From: Bacteroidaceae bacterium
GTDB lineage: Bacteria > Bacteroidota > Bacteroidia > Bacteroidales > Bacteroidaceae
Assembly: GCA_017520935.1 (NCBI GenBank)
Contig: JAFXEF010000028.1
Span: 1-64,000, forward strand
Length of the DNA: 64,000 bases
Direction of reading: 5' to 3'
In this document: positions 44,836 to 53,593 of the stretch, piece by piece
Layout of the letters: each line of letters begins with the position of its first letter
How positions within the stretch are numbered: position 1 is the first letter of the stretch
Notes under the pieces: model-generated
The model's input: the letters and a program-made list of their open reading frames with translations, nothing else
Told to the model about the DNA's origin: nothing
The model's database searches: none
Translations under genes and position numbers: made by a program

Positions 44836-46140
44836 ATGAAAAAAGTATTATTATTAATGGCTGCAGCAGTGATGTCAGTATCCATCACCTTTGCACAAGC
44901 CGATGACAAGGCTGCCAAGAAGGCTGCCAAGGAAGCTGCCAAGGCACTCAAGGCCGAGATTAAGGCCGCAAACAAGGTTCTCAGAGAGGCACAGGGTGCG
45001 CTCAATGCCGTTGACGGTAATGTAGATCAGGCCAAAGCCCTCATCGAGGCTGCTATGGAAAACAAGCATACAGCATCAAACCCTGACACTTGGTATACAG
45101 CCGGCAAGATTCAGGAGCAGATCTACAACAAGGAGAATGAGAAGATGTATCTTCAGCAGCCTTACGATCAGGAAAAGTTCTTCGGCAGCCTTTCCAAGAT
45201 GTTCGATTACTTCCTCGTGTGCGACTCGTTGGAGCAGATCCCCAACGAGAAGGGCAACGTCGTTGCCAAGTATCGTCCTGAGATGATGGAGCTGCTCTCA
45301 CGCATCCGTATCAATCTGGTGAGCGGTGGTGTTACTTACTTCAATGACAACAACAACGAAAAGGCATTTGAGCTCTTCTCCAAGTATATTGATGTAGCTG
45401 ACGCTCCTCTGTTTGCATCGTTCAACTACGCAGAAACCGATACTCTGATGGCCGAGATTGCATACTATGCCACTTTGGCGGGTCTGAAGTTGGAGGACTA
45501 CAATAAGGCTCTCAAGTATGTGGATCTGGCTATGAAAAAAGAGGACGTAGCGCAGAAGGCCATTGAGTACAAGGCCATGTCGTACATCAACCTGGGCGAC
45601 ACCGTCAACTGGATCAACGCCTTGAAGGAGGGTGTAGAGAAGTATCCGTCAGTAGAGTATTTCTACTCAAACCTCATCTCATACTATAATAATAGCGGTG
45701 ACACCAATGACTTGGTAGCCTTTGCCGACGAGATGCTTGCCAAGAATCCTCTTCCCATCTTCCGCTTCGTGAAGGGTTATGTATATCAGAACCAGAAGGA
45801 GTATGACAAGGCCGTTGAGGAGTACAAGGTTTGCATAGAGCAGGATCCCAACTACACCGGTGCTTATCGTAACCTTGGCATCTGCTACTGCCAGATGGCA
45901 CAGGACTTGAGCGATGCTGCTTCTGCTTTGGATATCAAGAGCAAGGCATACAAGGCCAAGAAGGAGGAGATCAACGCCTATTACAAGCTGGCTCTTCCCA
46001 TCTATGAACACTTGCGCAAGATTGATGATGGCAGCGACCCAGACGTGAAGAGTGCCTGGACAAATGGTCTCTACACCTGCTACTATATGCTCAATATGGG
46101 TAAGGAGTTCGAGGAGATTGAGAAGCTCATGAACCTGTAA
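44836..46140 (+). CDS. Exported tetratricopeptide-repeat protein
   Basis: The 434-residue protein has a signal peptide (LLLMAAAVMSVSITFAQ), then a very Ala/Lys-rich helical stretch (DDKAAKKAAKEAAKALK), followed by TPR units in the rest: AEIAYYATLAGLKLEDYNKALKYVDLAM, KAMSYINLGDTVNWINALKEG, AYRNLGICYCQMAQ. The function is unknown; the fold binds proteins. It lies 39 nt after gyrA and has a strong terminator. Confidence 0.85.
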   Translation: MKKVLLLMAAAVMSVSITFAQADDKAAKKAAKEAAKALKAEIKAANKVLREAQGALNAVDGNVDQAKALIEAAMENKHTASNPDTWYTAGKIQEQIYNKENEKMYLQQPYDQEKFFGSLSKMFDYFLVCDSLEQIPNEKGNVVAKYRPEMMELLSRIRINLVSGGVTYFNDNNNEKAFELFSKYIDVADAPLFASFNYAETDTLMAEIAYYATLAGLKLEDYNKALKYVDLAMKKEDVAQKAIEYKAMSYINLGDTVNWINALKEGVEKYPSVEYFYSNLISYYNNSGDTNDLVAFADEMLAKNPLPIFRFVKGYVYQNQKEYDKAVEEYKVCIEQDPNYTGAYRNLGICYCQMAQDLSDAASALDIKSKAYKAKKEEINAYYKLALPIYEHLRKIDDGSDPDVKSAWTNGLYTCYYMLNMGKEFEEIEKLMNL

Positions 46141-46161
46141 TAACCTTTCCAGCATCATACG

Positions 46162-46198
46162 AAAAAGAGGAAGCCCGTCTTCCTCTTTTTTTATTTTT
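46162..46198 (+). terminator. Intrinsic terminator after the TPR gene
   Basis: AAAAAGAGGAAG (46162-46173) pairs with CTTCCTCTTTTT (46179-46190) and is followed by TTATTTTTT. It is a perfect 12-bp stem with a 5-nt loop. Confidence 0.93.
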
Positions 46199-46235
46199 TA
46201 GTGTCACTTAACTATAGAGTGTCGGAGAAATATCG

Positions 46236-46243
46236 TACATTTG
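46236..46243 (+). promoter_or_regulatory. -7 box of uxuA
   Basis: TACATTTG matches the consensus and lies 36 nt before the ATG at 46279. No exact -33 TTTG is seen. Confidence 0.6.
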
Positions 46244-46278
46244 TCGCACCGTAACATATAATTGACAAGAAGCATAGT

Positions 46279-47460
46279 ATGGAAAAGACGTGGAGATGGT
46301 TCGGCAAGAACGACAAGATAACGCTGCCGATGCTGCGGCAGATAGGTGTGGAAGGCATCGTGACGGCATTGCACGACGTGCCCAACGGAGATGTCTGGAC
46401 CCTTGAGGCCATCAATGACCTCAAGCAATATATCGAGAGCTACGGACTGCGCTGGTCGGTGGTGGAGAGCCTGCCCGTGTGCGAGGCCATCAAGTATGGT
46501 GGTGCCGGGCGCGATGCCCTCATCGAGAACTACAAGGTGAGCCTGGCCAATTTAGGCAAGGCGGGCGTGAAGACCGTGTGCTACAACTTCATGCCTGTGC
46601 TCGACTGGGCACGCACCGAGCTGGACCATCCGTGGGACGACGGGTCCACATCGCTCTACTTCAACCGCGTCAAGTTTGTATATTTTGACTGCTACATCCT
46701 GTGCCGTCCCGGTGCCGAGGCCGACTATACGGCCGAGGAGCTTGCTGCTGCCGCCGAGATGCACAAGACCATCACCGAGGAGGAACGTCGTGCATTGGTG
46801 GACACCATCATCGTGAAGACACAGGGGTTCGTGAACGGCAATATCAGCGAACGCGATGCCGACCCCGTGAGCCGTTTCCGCGAACTGCTGGCGCTATACG
46901 ACGGCATCGACCGCGACACGCTGCGTGAGAACATGCGCTATTTCCTTGCTGCCGTGATGCCCGTGTGCGAGGAGTATGGGGTGAACCTATGTGTACACCC
47001 TGACGACCCTCCCTGTCAGTTGCTGGGACTGCCGCGCATCGTCACGTGCGATGAGGATATAGAGTGGTTCCTCGGTGCCGTGGATAACCCGCACAACGGA
47101 CTCACCTTCTGCTGTGGCTCGCTCTCGGCCGGCATACAGAACGATGTGCCTGCCTTGGCACGCAAGTATGCCCGTCGCACCCATTTCGTGCATCTACGCA
47201 GTACCGATGTGTTGCCCAACGGCGACTTCATCGAGGCTGACCACCTCAAGGGACGTGCCAACCTCATCGAGGTGGTGCGTATCTTCGAGCGCGAGAATCC
47301 CGATGTGCCTATGCGTGTGGACCATGGCCGCACGATGCTTGGCGATGAGGATAAGGGCTACAACGCCGGCTACTCCTTCCACGGCCGCATGATGGGCCTT
47401 GCCCAGATGGATGGCGTGATGGCAGTGGTGAGAGACGAAGCCCGCTTGAGGCAATCGTGA
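46279..47460 (+). CDS. uxuA: Mannonate dehydratase
   Basis: The 393-residue protein matches UxuA: EKTWRWFGKNDKITLPMLRQIGVEGIVTALHDVP at the start, YNFMPVLDWARTEL, and the metal-binding stretch HPDDPPCQLLGLPRIV followed by FCCGSLSAG and HFVHLRSTDVLPNG. It dehydrates mannonate to 2-keto-3-deoxygluconate in the glucuronate pathway. No other uronate gene lies nearby. A 9-bp hairpin (47465-47473 with 47486-47494) follows the stop but lacks a U-tract. Confidence 0.97.
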   Translation: MEKTWRWFGKNDKITLPMLRQIGVEGIVTALHDVPNGDVWTLEAINDLKQYIESYGLRWSVVESLPVCEAIKYGGAGRDALIENYKVSLANLGKAGVKTVCYNFMPVLDWARTELDHPWDDGSTSLYFNRVKFVYFDCYILCRPGAEADYTAEELAAAAEMHKTITEEERRALVDTIIVKTQGFVNGNISERDADPVSRFRELLALYDGIDRDTLRENMRYFLAAVMPVCEEYGVNLCVHPDDPPCQLLGLPRIVTCDEDIEWFLGAVDNPHNGLTFCCGSLSAGIQNDVPALARKYARRTHFVHLRSTDVLPNGDFIEADHLKGRANLIEVVRIFERENPDVPMRVDHGRTMLGDEDKGYNAGYSFHGRMMGLAQMDGVMAVVRDEARLRQS

Positions 47461-47553
47461 GGCTTAAGTTAAGGCAGGTACCGGTCTTAACTTACGATAA
47501 ACCGAAGCGTAAGTAGCGATTAAAATAGTTTTTCTTCGTCATATATTTTACAT

Positions 47554-47637
47554 CCCAAGACTTGGTATGTATATCCCAAGCTTTGGTACGTACATCCCAA
47601 GGCTTGGTACATATATCCCAAACCTTGGGATATAAAA
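47554..47637 (+). repeat. Four-unit 21-bp tandem array, copy 2
   Basis: Units start at 47554, 47575, 47596 and 47617, exactly 21 bp apart. Each has CCCAAGNCTTGGTA or a variant plus a TATGTATAT linker. Inverted relative to copy 1 at 21178-21264, it matches unit by unit, and its flanks (AATAGTTTTTCTTC on one side, GATATAAAAT on the other) are shared too. The element is therefore about 130 bp. Confidence 0.85.
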
Positions 47638-47682
47638 TATATAGTGTAGAAATAACAGACTTTCTTCACACAGACTTAATGT

Positions 47683-47823
47683 CTCACACAGATCTCACAA
47701 ATCTCACAGAGGGCTGCATCGCAAAAAGGCTCGCAGCTTGTCGGCAGTGCCGAGTGTTGGCAGCCGGATGGCAGCAAGGGCGAAGCGACTTGCCTTCTGT
47801 GAGATTTGTGAGATCTGTGTGAG
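47683..47823. repeat. 28-bp perfect inverted repeat flanking an 85-bp spacer
   Basis: The left arm (47683-47710) starts CTCACACAGATCTCAC, and the right arm (47796-47823) is its exact reverse complement. The spacer is GC-rich and holds a GGCAGTGCC palindrome. Transcribed, the whole forms a long hairpin. The size and symmetry fit a small fold-back element. Confidence 0.75.
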
Positions 47824-47935
47824 GTCAAATCATCTTCGTGATCATCTAAGGCAATCGTGCAGGTCGAAAATATTGCTTTTCTCGCTAAAAAAACGTTTTT
47901 TTTATAGAACTGGCGTAAAAATCACTTTTTTTATG

Positions 47936-47943
47936 TAAGTTTG
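47936..47943 (+). promoter_or_regulatory. -7 box for the surface-protein operon and its leader
   Basis: TAAGTTTG matches the -7 consensus. Transcription would start near 47950, giving an untranslated leader of about 630 nt before the ATG at 48578. The -33 region is T-rich without an exact TTTG. Confidence 0.5.
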
Positions 47944-48060
47944 CAGTATCATTGTGTAGTATGCACGGTGATAGTTGAGTTGATTGGGAATGATTGATAA
48001 TATATTGTATAACCATTTAAATAAACTGAAAGTACGAAACAGAAAGTGTGATTGCTGCAT

Positions 48061-48470
48061 TAGAACATCTTAAGGACGTGAGACGACCTTGATGTTCGAA
48101 ACAGAAGAACGTAAATAGGGAATGCGCTCCGCTGAGGGGCGGTATCCCACAACGAAACTTTTGTTACTTGTTCTAGTCGACCGAAACCGCCAATTTCAAT
48201 CGGAGAATAAGCAAGACAAAGGTTTGCGTCCGTTATGGGCGTAGACTGTCTATATGCTTATCCGGTGAGGGTTACTTGGCGGTACCTGGTTGGCTGTAAG
48301 CGAACGATGACGGTTTACGTCCTTCTTGTTTTTAGACCAACCAAAGAAACTGTTCTTTGAATTTATCGCTAAATGCGTTGTGTACAAGCTTTTCGGTTTC
48401 TCTAAGGTCCTTTTCGGCATCTTTTCCTCCTCAGGTTTTGCAAATAGACCACTATTTGCTGCGTCCTGAG
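48061..48470 (+). ncRNA. Strongly folded leader RNA, family not recognised
   Basis: No protein frame fits 47950-48577. Pairings visible on the plus strand: GAACATC (48063-48069) with GATGTTC (48091-48097), extended by AAGG with CCTT; GGGA...TCCC at 48118-48148 around a 6-bp inner stem. A nested domain has ACCGCCAA (48186-48193) with TTGGCGGT (48276-48283), ATAAGCA (48207-48213) with TGCTTAT (48255-48261), AGACA with TGTCT (48247-48251), and CGTCC with GGGCG (48237-48241). Further on, CTCAGG plus GCAAATAG (48430-48447) pair with 48452-48470. It does not show the core motifs of tmRNA, RNase P, 6S or group II introns as I know them. Confidence 0.55.
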
Positions 48471-48577
48471 AAGAAAAAGCTACTCGAAAACACCTCTTAG
48501 ATAAACTCGAAATAAATTAAAAGAAACAGTTTCCCGCCAAGTTATTTTTATTATTCACCGAAAAAACAAGAAACAAA

Positions 48578-51500
48578 ATGAACAGAACAAAAACACGCCT
48601 TGCTCTTCTCGTGGCAAGCATCTGCCTCTGCACATCCGTATGGGCAGAGAGAGTGGCTCCCACATTGCCCGACTTCACGACACTGGAGAGTGGGAAGACT
48701 TATTATCTTTATAATGTAGGGACGGGTAAATTCCTGACACGTAGCACAGTGAGCAACACCTATCCCGGTGTGGGCACATACGGTGCTGCGGTTACTGTGG
48801 CGCAAGCATCCAATGGCTCGTATACCTTGCGGTTTGCAGATGGAATCACTACCTACTACCTTTATGCAGAAACCAGCACAACATCATCACGCTCATCTGT
48901 ATATAATAATTGCTACTTTGCCATCAAGGATAGTTTGGGTGGCTATGTTATCCAACGCTCAACAGCCAATACCTCTTACTATGTTGAGAACGAGTATGTA
49001 GGTTATGCTGATGGAGCAGCAAACGACCGCATCGTACCCAACCTGACCGAAGGCAATATCGTATGGCAACTGATGGAAACCACCGTGGCTGAGCGATACT
49101 TTGCCGAGCACAAGTTATATACTGCATTGGAGGCAATGAATCCGTACAATTATACGATTGATCAATACGAAACCATCTATGCCAATCCAGAAAGCACAAC
49201 AGAGGAACTGACTACTGCTGCAACGACATTGACTAATGCATTGTCGTTAACTACTGCATACGATTTCCCTGAGACTTCAGATTTTCCTATTTTATTGGAA
49301 TATAGTAATAACGGGTCTTGGGCGACTTATAAATCAACCTCAACTCAAGCTGCTTATCTGTCCAATAGTGGTATTCAGTACAAAGACAGCGTAAATCTAA
49401 TAGCGACTGTGACGGTAGACCAACACGCAACTCTCGACTTTGGTGCTGAATGTAATAGTTCATCAGGTGTTATGCGCCTTTTTGTAGATAACGAGCATAT
49501 ACTGGATATTGCTTCTCTTAACGAATTTTCAAGCATTCAACGACATTTTATAGAACTGGAGGCAGGCACGCACACTATAGAATGGAGATTTGTTAACCAA
49601 TCTGCAAAGAGTTATATATCTGGAAGTATCTATAGTATAGGCATAGAAGCTACTCCTATCTTTGAGGTCAACTTATTGGAACCCGGAAGCTTGGGCACAG
49701 AAGTACTCTACAATGTAGACCACGTAAAGGATGTTCGCCGACTGAAGGTGATAGGCGAAATGAACGATGATGACTGGGCAAAGCTTGACATGATGGTTAA
49801 TTTGTATGACTTAGACCTTAGTGAAGCGAAGATAACTGCCATACCTGATAACCAGTTCTATCGTGGATATGGTGATAACCCTAAATGTAATTACTTGCAC
49901 AAGATTTCTCTTCCTGAGGGTTTGATAAGTATTGGAAAGTATGCTTTTTACCAGTCTTATATAAAGAAGATGAACTTTCCGTCAACATTAAAGACTATAG
50001 AGACGCATGCATTCTCGAACAGTATGCTTACGGAGGCAATGTTGCCTGCAGGCATGGAAGATATAGGAAATAGTGCTTTTGGCCATTGCTATTCTTTGAG
50101 AGAGGTTGATTATCCTGATAGTATGACATACATACCTGAGCATTGCTTCTGGATGTGTTATAATCTTAATACCTTTGTTTTGCACGAGGGGTTAGAAACT
50201 ATTGACTCTTATGCATTTGAAAATTCAGCAAATGCTCCTGGAAAGTTTAACCCAAGACTTCCCAGTACCCTTACGACTATTGGGCGTGATGCATTTAGCT
50301 CATGTGGAACAGATTCTTTGTTTGTGCCGGAAGCATTGACAACTTGGATTTATGGTGGAGGTGGTTTGTCTTATGCTTTTTATAACAATGATAACTTAGT
50401 ATATGCAGAGTTCCCTACAACATTTTATAAGGTCAGTCTTGCAAATATAATTACCGGATGTAATAAGTTGAACACCTTAGTGTTGAAATCTCCAACGCTT
50501 GTTGATGGTAGCTACAAAGATGGTTTTCTTAATGGAAGTGTCGTTGAAAATATTACAATTAAAGTACCATCCTTCCTTGTGAACGCATACAAGTTAGATG
50601 AATACTGGTACAATTACAAAATAGAGGGATTCAACACTTCAGATATAAAGGACTGGACAATCAGAGGCGAATTGGTACTCAATAATCGTGAGCGTATAGA
50701 AGGAACTCCCAATGTTACAGTGGCCAGAACTGGCTCTATAAAAATTAATGGAGAGAATGCACAGGCTATAGACACGCTGGTCACTTTTATGGATAGAGTT
50801 GATGGATACTATGGCAGAATCCTTGTAAACAACGATGCTACTACAATAGCAGGTGAATATATCCATAATTATCGCATCAAGGAAAAAACTTGGTATTTTA
50901 TCAGTCTTCCCTTCGACTTTACTGTAGGTGAGGTGACCAATGATGCTAATGCTAAGTTGGCTATCCGCTATTATGACGGAGCAAGCAGAGCTGTTGACGG
51001 AGCAAAAGGTAATTGGAAGAACTATGCAGCCGAAGATGTGATAAAGGCCGGTACTGGCTTTATCGTGCAGGCAAGCGCTGCCACTACACTGACATTCCGT
51101 GCAATGGATAATGAAAGCAAACAAAATGCAGTGTCCAACGAGGAGTTTGTAAAAGCCTTGGCTGCCAATCCATCGGAGACGGTCTCAAATAGTGGTTGGA
51201 ATCTCGTGGGTAATCCCTGGCAAACATACTTCAATATCCATACACTCAACTTTACGGCTCCGATTACTGTATATAATGTTAGTGCAAAGACCTATACAGC
51301 TTATTCAATCATTGATGATGACTATGCCATCCGTCCCAATGAAGCATTCTTCGTGCAGTGTCCTGAGGGTACGGAGTATATCTCGTTCCCTGAGACTGGC
51401 CGTCAGTTGACAAGCGAGATTACCAACCAGTCGAGTGCACCGGCCAAAAGAACAGCTGTGATGGGTAGTCGTCAGTTGGTGGATGTAGCCATCAGTACAG

Positions 51501-52090
51501 GCGACCTGACGGACAAGACCCGCGTGGTACTCAACGAGGCTGCCTTGATGGAGTATGAGACAGCGTGCGATGCCAGTAAGTTCTTCACGATGGATGCTGG
51601 TGTGCCGCAGATCTACACGCTCGACAGTGAGGCCACGGAGTATGCCATCAACGAACGCCCCGTGGGCAACGGCAATGTGCAATTAGGTGTGGTGATAGCT
51701 GCAAGCGGAAAGCACACCATCAGCATGCCGCGCAATGATGCCCAGACGGTGGTGCTCATCGACCATGTGGCTGGCACTACCCACGACCTCTCGCTGGGTG
51801 AGTATACATTCACTGCCGATGCCGGCACCTATAACGGACGCTTCACACTGAGTATCTCGAAGGCTCCTACCACAGCCATAGATGAGGCAACAGCTACGGA
51901 CTTCACAGTAAAGAGCGTAGAGAACGCCATCGTAGTGAGCGGTGCTGAGGGTATGGTTACCGTATTTGCTGTTGATGGCCGCAAGGTGGCTGAGCAGGAG
52001 AGCAAGGGAAGCGTGACATTCGGCAACTTGCCGGAAGGCTCGTATCTCGTGCGCACGGTGAATGGAACAAGCAAGGTAACTGTAAAGTAA
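48578..52090 (+). CDS. BspA-like leucine-rich-repeat surface protein
   Basis: The 1170-residue protein has a signal peptide (LLVASICLCTSVWA), and an N-terminal lectin-like stretch (TTLESGKTYYLYNVGTGKFL). About residues 395-600 hold BspA-type leucine-rich repeats of about 23 residues (LPEGLISIGKYAFYQS, FPSTLKTIETHAFSNS, LPAGMEDIGNSAFGH). Then comes a domain with WYFISLPFDFTVGEV and GNWKNY, and a tail VTVFAVDGRKV...GSYLVRTVNGTSKVTVK. BspA proteins bind host proteins and other bacteria. It starts a four-gene run with gaps of 13, 26 and 5 nt. Confidence 0.9.
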   Translation: MNRTKTRLALLVASICLCTSVWAERVAPTLPDFTTLESGKTYYLYNVGTGKFLTRSTVSNTYPGVGTYGAAVTVAQASNGSYTLRFADGITTYYLYAETSTTSSRSSVYNNCYFAIKDSLGGYVIQRSTANTSYYVENEYVGYADGAANDRIVPNLTEGNIVWQLMETTVAERYFAEHKLYTALEAMNPYNYTIDQYETIYANPESTTEELTTAATTLTNALSLTTAYDFPETSDFPILLEYSNNGSWATYKSTSTQAAYLSNSGIQYKDSVNLIATVTVDQHATLDFGAECNSSSGVMRLFVDNEHILDIASLNEFSSIQRHFIELEAGTHTIEWRFVNQSAKSYISGSIYSIGIEATPIFEVNLLEPGSLGTEVLYNVDHVKDVRRLKVIGEMNDDDWAKLDMMVNLYDLDLSEAKITAIPDNQFYRGYGDNPKCNYLHKISLPEGLISIGKYAFYQSYIKKMNFPSTLKTIETHAFSNSMLTEAMLPAGMEDIGNSAFGHCYSLREVDYPDSMTYIPEHCFWMCYNLNTFVLHEGLETIDSYAFENSANAPGKFNPRLPSTLTTIGRDAFSSCGTDSLFVPEALTTWIYGGGGLSYAFYNNDNLVYAEFPTTFYKVSLANIITGCNKLNTLVLKSPTLVDGSYKDGFLNGSVVENITIKVPSFLVNAYKLDEYWYNYKIEGFNTSDIKDWTIRGELVLNNRERIEGTPNVTVARTGSIKINGENAQAIDTLVTFMDRVDGYYGRILVNNDATTIAGEYIHNYRIKEKTWYFISLPFDFTVGEVTNDANAKLAIRYYDGASRAVDGAKGNWKNYAAEDVIKAGTGFIVQASAATTLTFRAMDNESKQNAVSNEEFVKALAANPSETVSNSGWNLVGNPWQTYFNIHTLNFTAPITVYNVSAKTYTAYSIIDDDYAIRPNEAFFVQCPEGTEYISFPETGRQLTSEITNQSSAPAKRTAVMGSRQLVDVAISTGDLTDKTRVVLNEAALMEYETACDASKFFTMDAGVPQIYTLDSEATEYAINERPVGNGNVQLGVVIAASGKHTISMPRNDAQTVVLIDHVAGTTHDLSLGEYTFTADAGTYNGRFTLSISKAPTTAIDEATATDFTVKSVENAIVVSGAEGMVTVFAVDGRKVAEQESKGSVTFGNLPEGSYLVRTVNGTSKVTVK

Positions 52091-52103
52091 AGTCGTAATC
52101 TAT

Positions 52104-53567
52104 ATGAGAAGAATAAGATATTTGTCCTTGCTGACGATGCTGCTGTGCAGCTTCGTTGTCTGGGGACAGGATGACTTTGACCCCGCAAGTCCTGCCGAAC
52201 CGGGTGTGGCCCCACGGAAACTGACCGTGGTGGCTGTGCCCTCGGATGGCGGTACGGTGTATGGCGGTGGACGCTATGTGCCGGGGACTACCGTAGGGTT
52301 GCGCGTATCGAGCGCTACGGGATATGTGTTTGAAAAATGGACCGACAAAGAGGGCAATGTGGTGTCTACTACCGGTTCGCTCAGCTATGTGAAGGGCGAG
52401 GGCGATGAGGTGCTGACGGCTCACTTTGTATTCTCTCCGAGTGCTCCCTCGGAACCGGCAGAGCCTGCACTGACACAATACTTCCGCCTCACACTGGCTG
52501 CCGAGATGGGCGGCTCGGTGAGTGGTGGTGGAAAGTACTTGGCTGGCAAGAAGGTCGGTGTAAGTGCTTCGGTTGATGAAGGCTTCAAGTTTGTCAGCTG
52601 GACCAACTCGAAAGGCGAGACGGTATCGACCAGCCGCTCGTTCTCCTATACCACTACTGCCGAGAATGAAACACTGACGGCACACTTTGTCTTCGACCCA
52701 TCCAGCCCCTCGGAACCATCCGACCCGATATTGCGTCACAACATTACGGTGTCGACCGAAGATGGCGGTACGGTGAGCGTGGGCAGCAAACGGTTGCTGG
52801 AAGGTACGAGTACCACACTCAGCGCCACGGTCAACGATGGATATGTGTTTGTGGGCTGGTATCTGAACGGTGAACTATACACTACGCTGAGGTCGTTCTC
52901 CTATACGATGGGCAAGGAGAATGTGGCGTTCGAGGCTGTGTTTGCGTTCTCTCCTGCCAGTCCTTCGGAACCGTCGATGCCCGAAGACAAGATGTACTCA
53001 TTCTACCTGATGACGGTGATAGGCAAGCCCGGAGATGTGCTGGATGTGCCGCTCACGTTGTCGAACCTCGACGACCTGTACGATATGACCTTCCAGGTGA
53101 CCTTCCCTGCGGGATTGACTCCTGACCTGGACAATGTGTATCTGTCAGACAAGGCTACGGGCTATGAGGTGTCGTTCGCAGCCGTGGACGATACGATGTA
53201 TGTGTTCTCGATGATTGGTGGAACAATACCTGCCGGTAGTTCGGAACTGCTACGCTTCCGCGTAACTGTTCCTGAAGACTATGCCACAGGTACATCGGGG
53301 CGCGTGAAGATTAATCAGGTCTCGGTAACGGAGGCCGACGGAACGCATCTCACGGCATCTACTCGCAACGGACGTATTGCCATATACAAGCGCGGCGACA
53401 CGAACGGCGACAATGTGGTGAACATTACCGATGCGATGAACCTCATCACCAATGTGCTGGAACAAGACACGGAGGTGTTCATCAAAGAGGTGTCGGACGT
53501 GAATGAGGACAATGCCATCAACGTGACCGATGCGATGGGCGTAGTGAATATCGTGTTGGAGGAATAA
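52104..53567 (+). CDS. Surface protein with InlB-type beta repeats and C-terminal dockerin
   Basis: The 487-residue protein has a signal peptide (LLTMLLCSFVVWGQ) and three beta-repeats of about 80 residues: DGGTVYGGGRYV...EKWTDKEG, MGGSVSGGGKYL...SWTNSKGE and DGGTVSVGSKRL...GWYLNGE. Each is followed by the linker SPSAPSEP or similar. A cohesin-like beta domain (about 300-427) and a type I dockerin (428-487) with two Ca-binding loops, GDTNGDNVVNITDAM and SDVNEDNAINVTDAM, close it. It could bind cohesin partners, possibly including its neighbour. The next gene is 26 nt on. Confidence 0.88.
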   Translation: MRRIRYLSLLTMLLCSFVVWGQDDFDPASPAEPGVAPRKLTVVAVPSDGGTVYGGGRYVPGTTVGLRVSSATGYVFEKWTDKEGNVVSTTGSLSYVKGEGDEVLTAHFVFSPSAPSEPAEPALTQYFRLTLAAEMGGSVSGGGKYLAGKKVGVSASVDEGFKFVSWTNSKGETVSTSRSFSYTTTAENETLTAHFVFDPSSPSEPSDPILRHNITVSTEDGGTVSVGSKRLLEGTSTTLSATVNDGYVFVGWYLNGELYTTLRSFSYTMGKENVAFEAVFAFSPASPSEPSMPEDKMYSFYLMTVIGKPGDVLDVPLTLSNLDDLYDMTFQVTFPAGLTPDLDNVYLSDKATGYEVSFAAVDDTMYVFSMIGGTIPAGSSELLRFRVTVPEDYATGTSGRVKINQVSVTEADGTHLTASTRNGRIAIYKRGDTNGDNVVNITDAMNLITNVLEQDTEVFIKEVSDVNEDNAINVTDAMGVVNIVLEE

Positions 53568-53593
53568 ATTCTAAAATAAACAAAACTACAGAA

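Noticed and set aside
47562..47822. 86-residue frame reading through the 21-bp array and the inverted repeat, and its mirror at 21098-21340
   Set aside because: The peptide repeat (ISQALVRTSQ) arises only because 21 is divisible by three and the unit lacks stops. There is no promoter position or signal, and the frame also crosses the fold-back arms.
48061..48470. tmRNA, RNase P RNA, 6S RNA or group II intron
   Set aside because: None of their core motifs as I know them (tmRNA tRNA-like ends, RNase P GAGGAAAGTCC, intron domain V) is seen, although I cannot run a covariance search.
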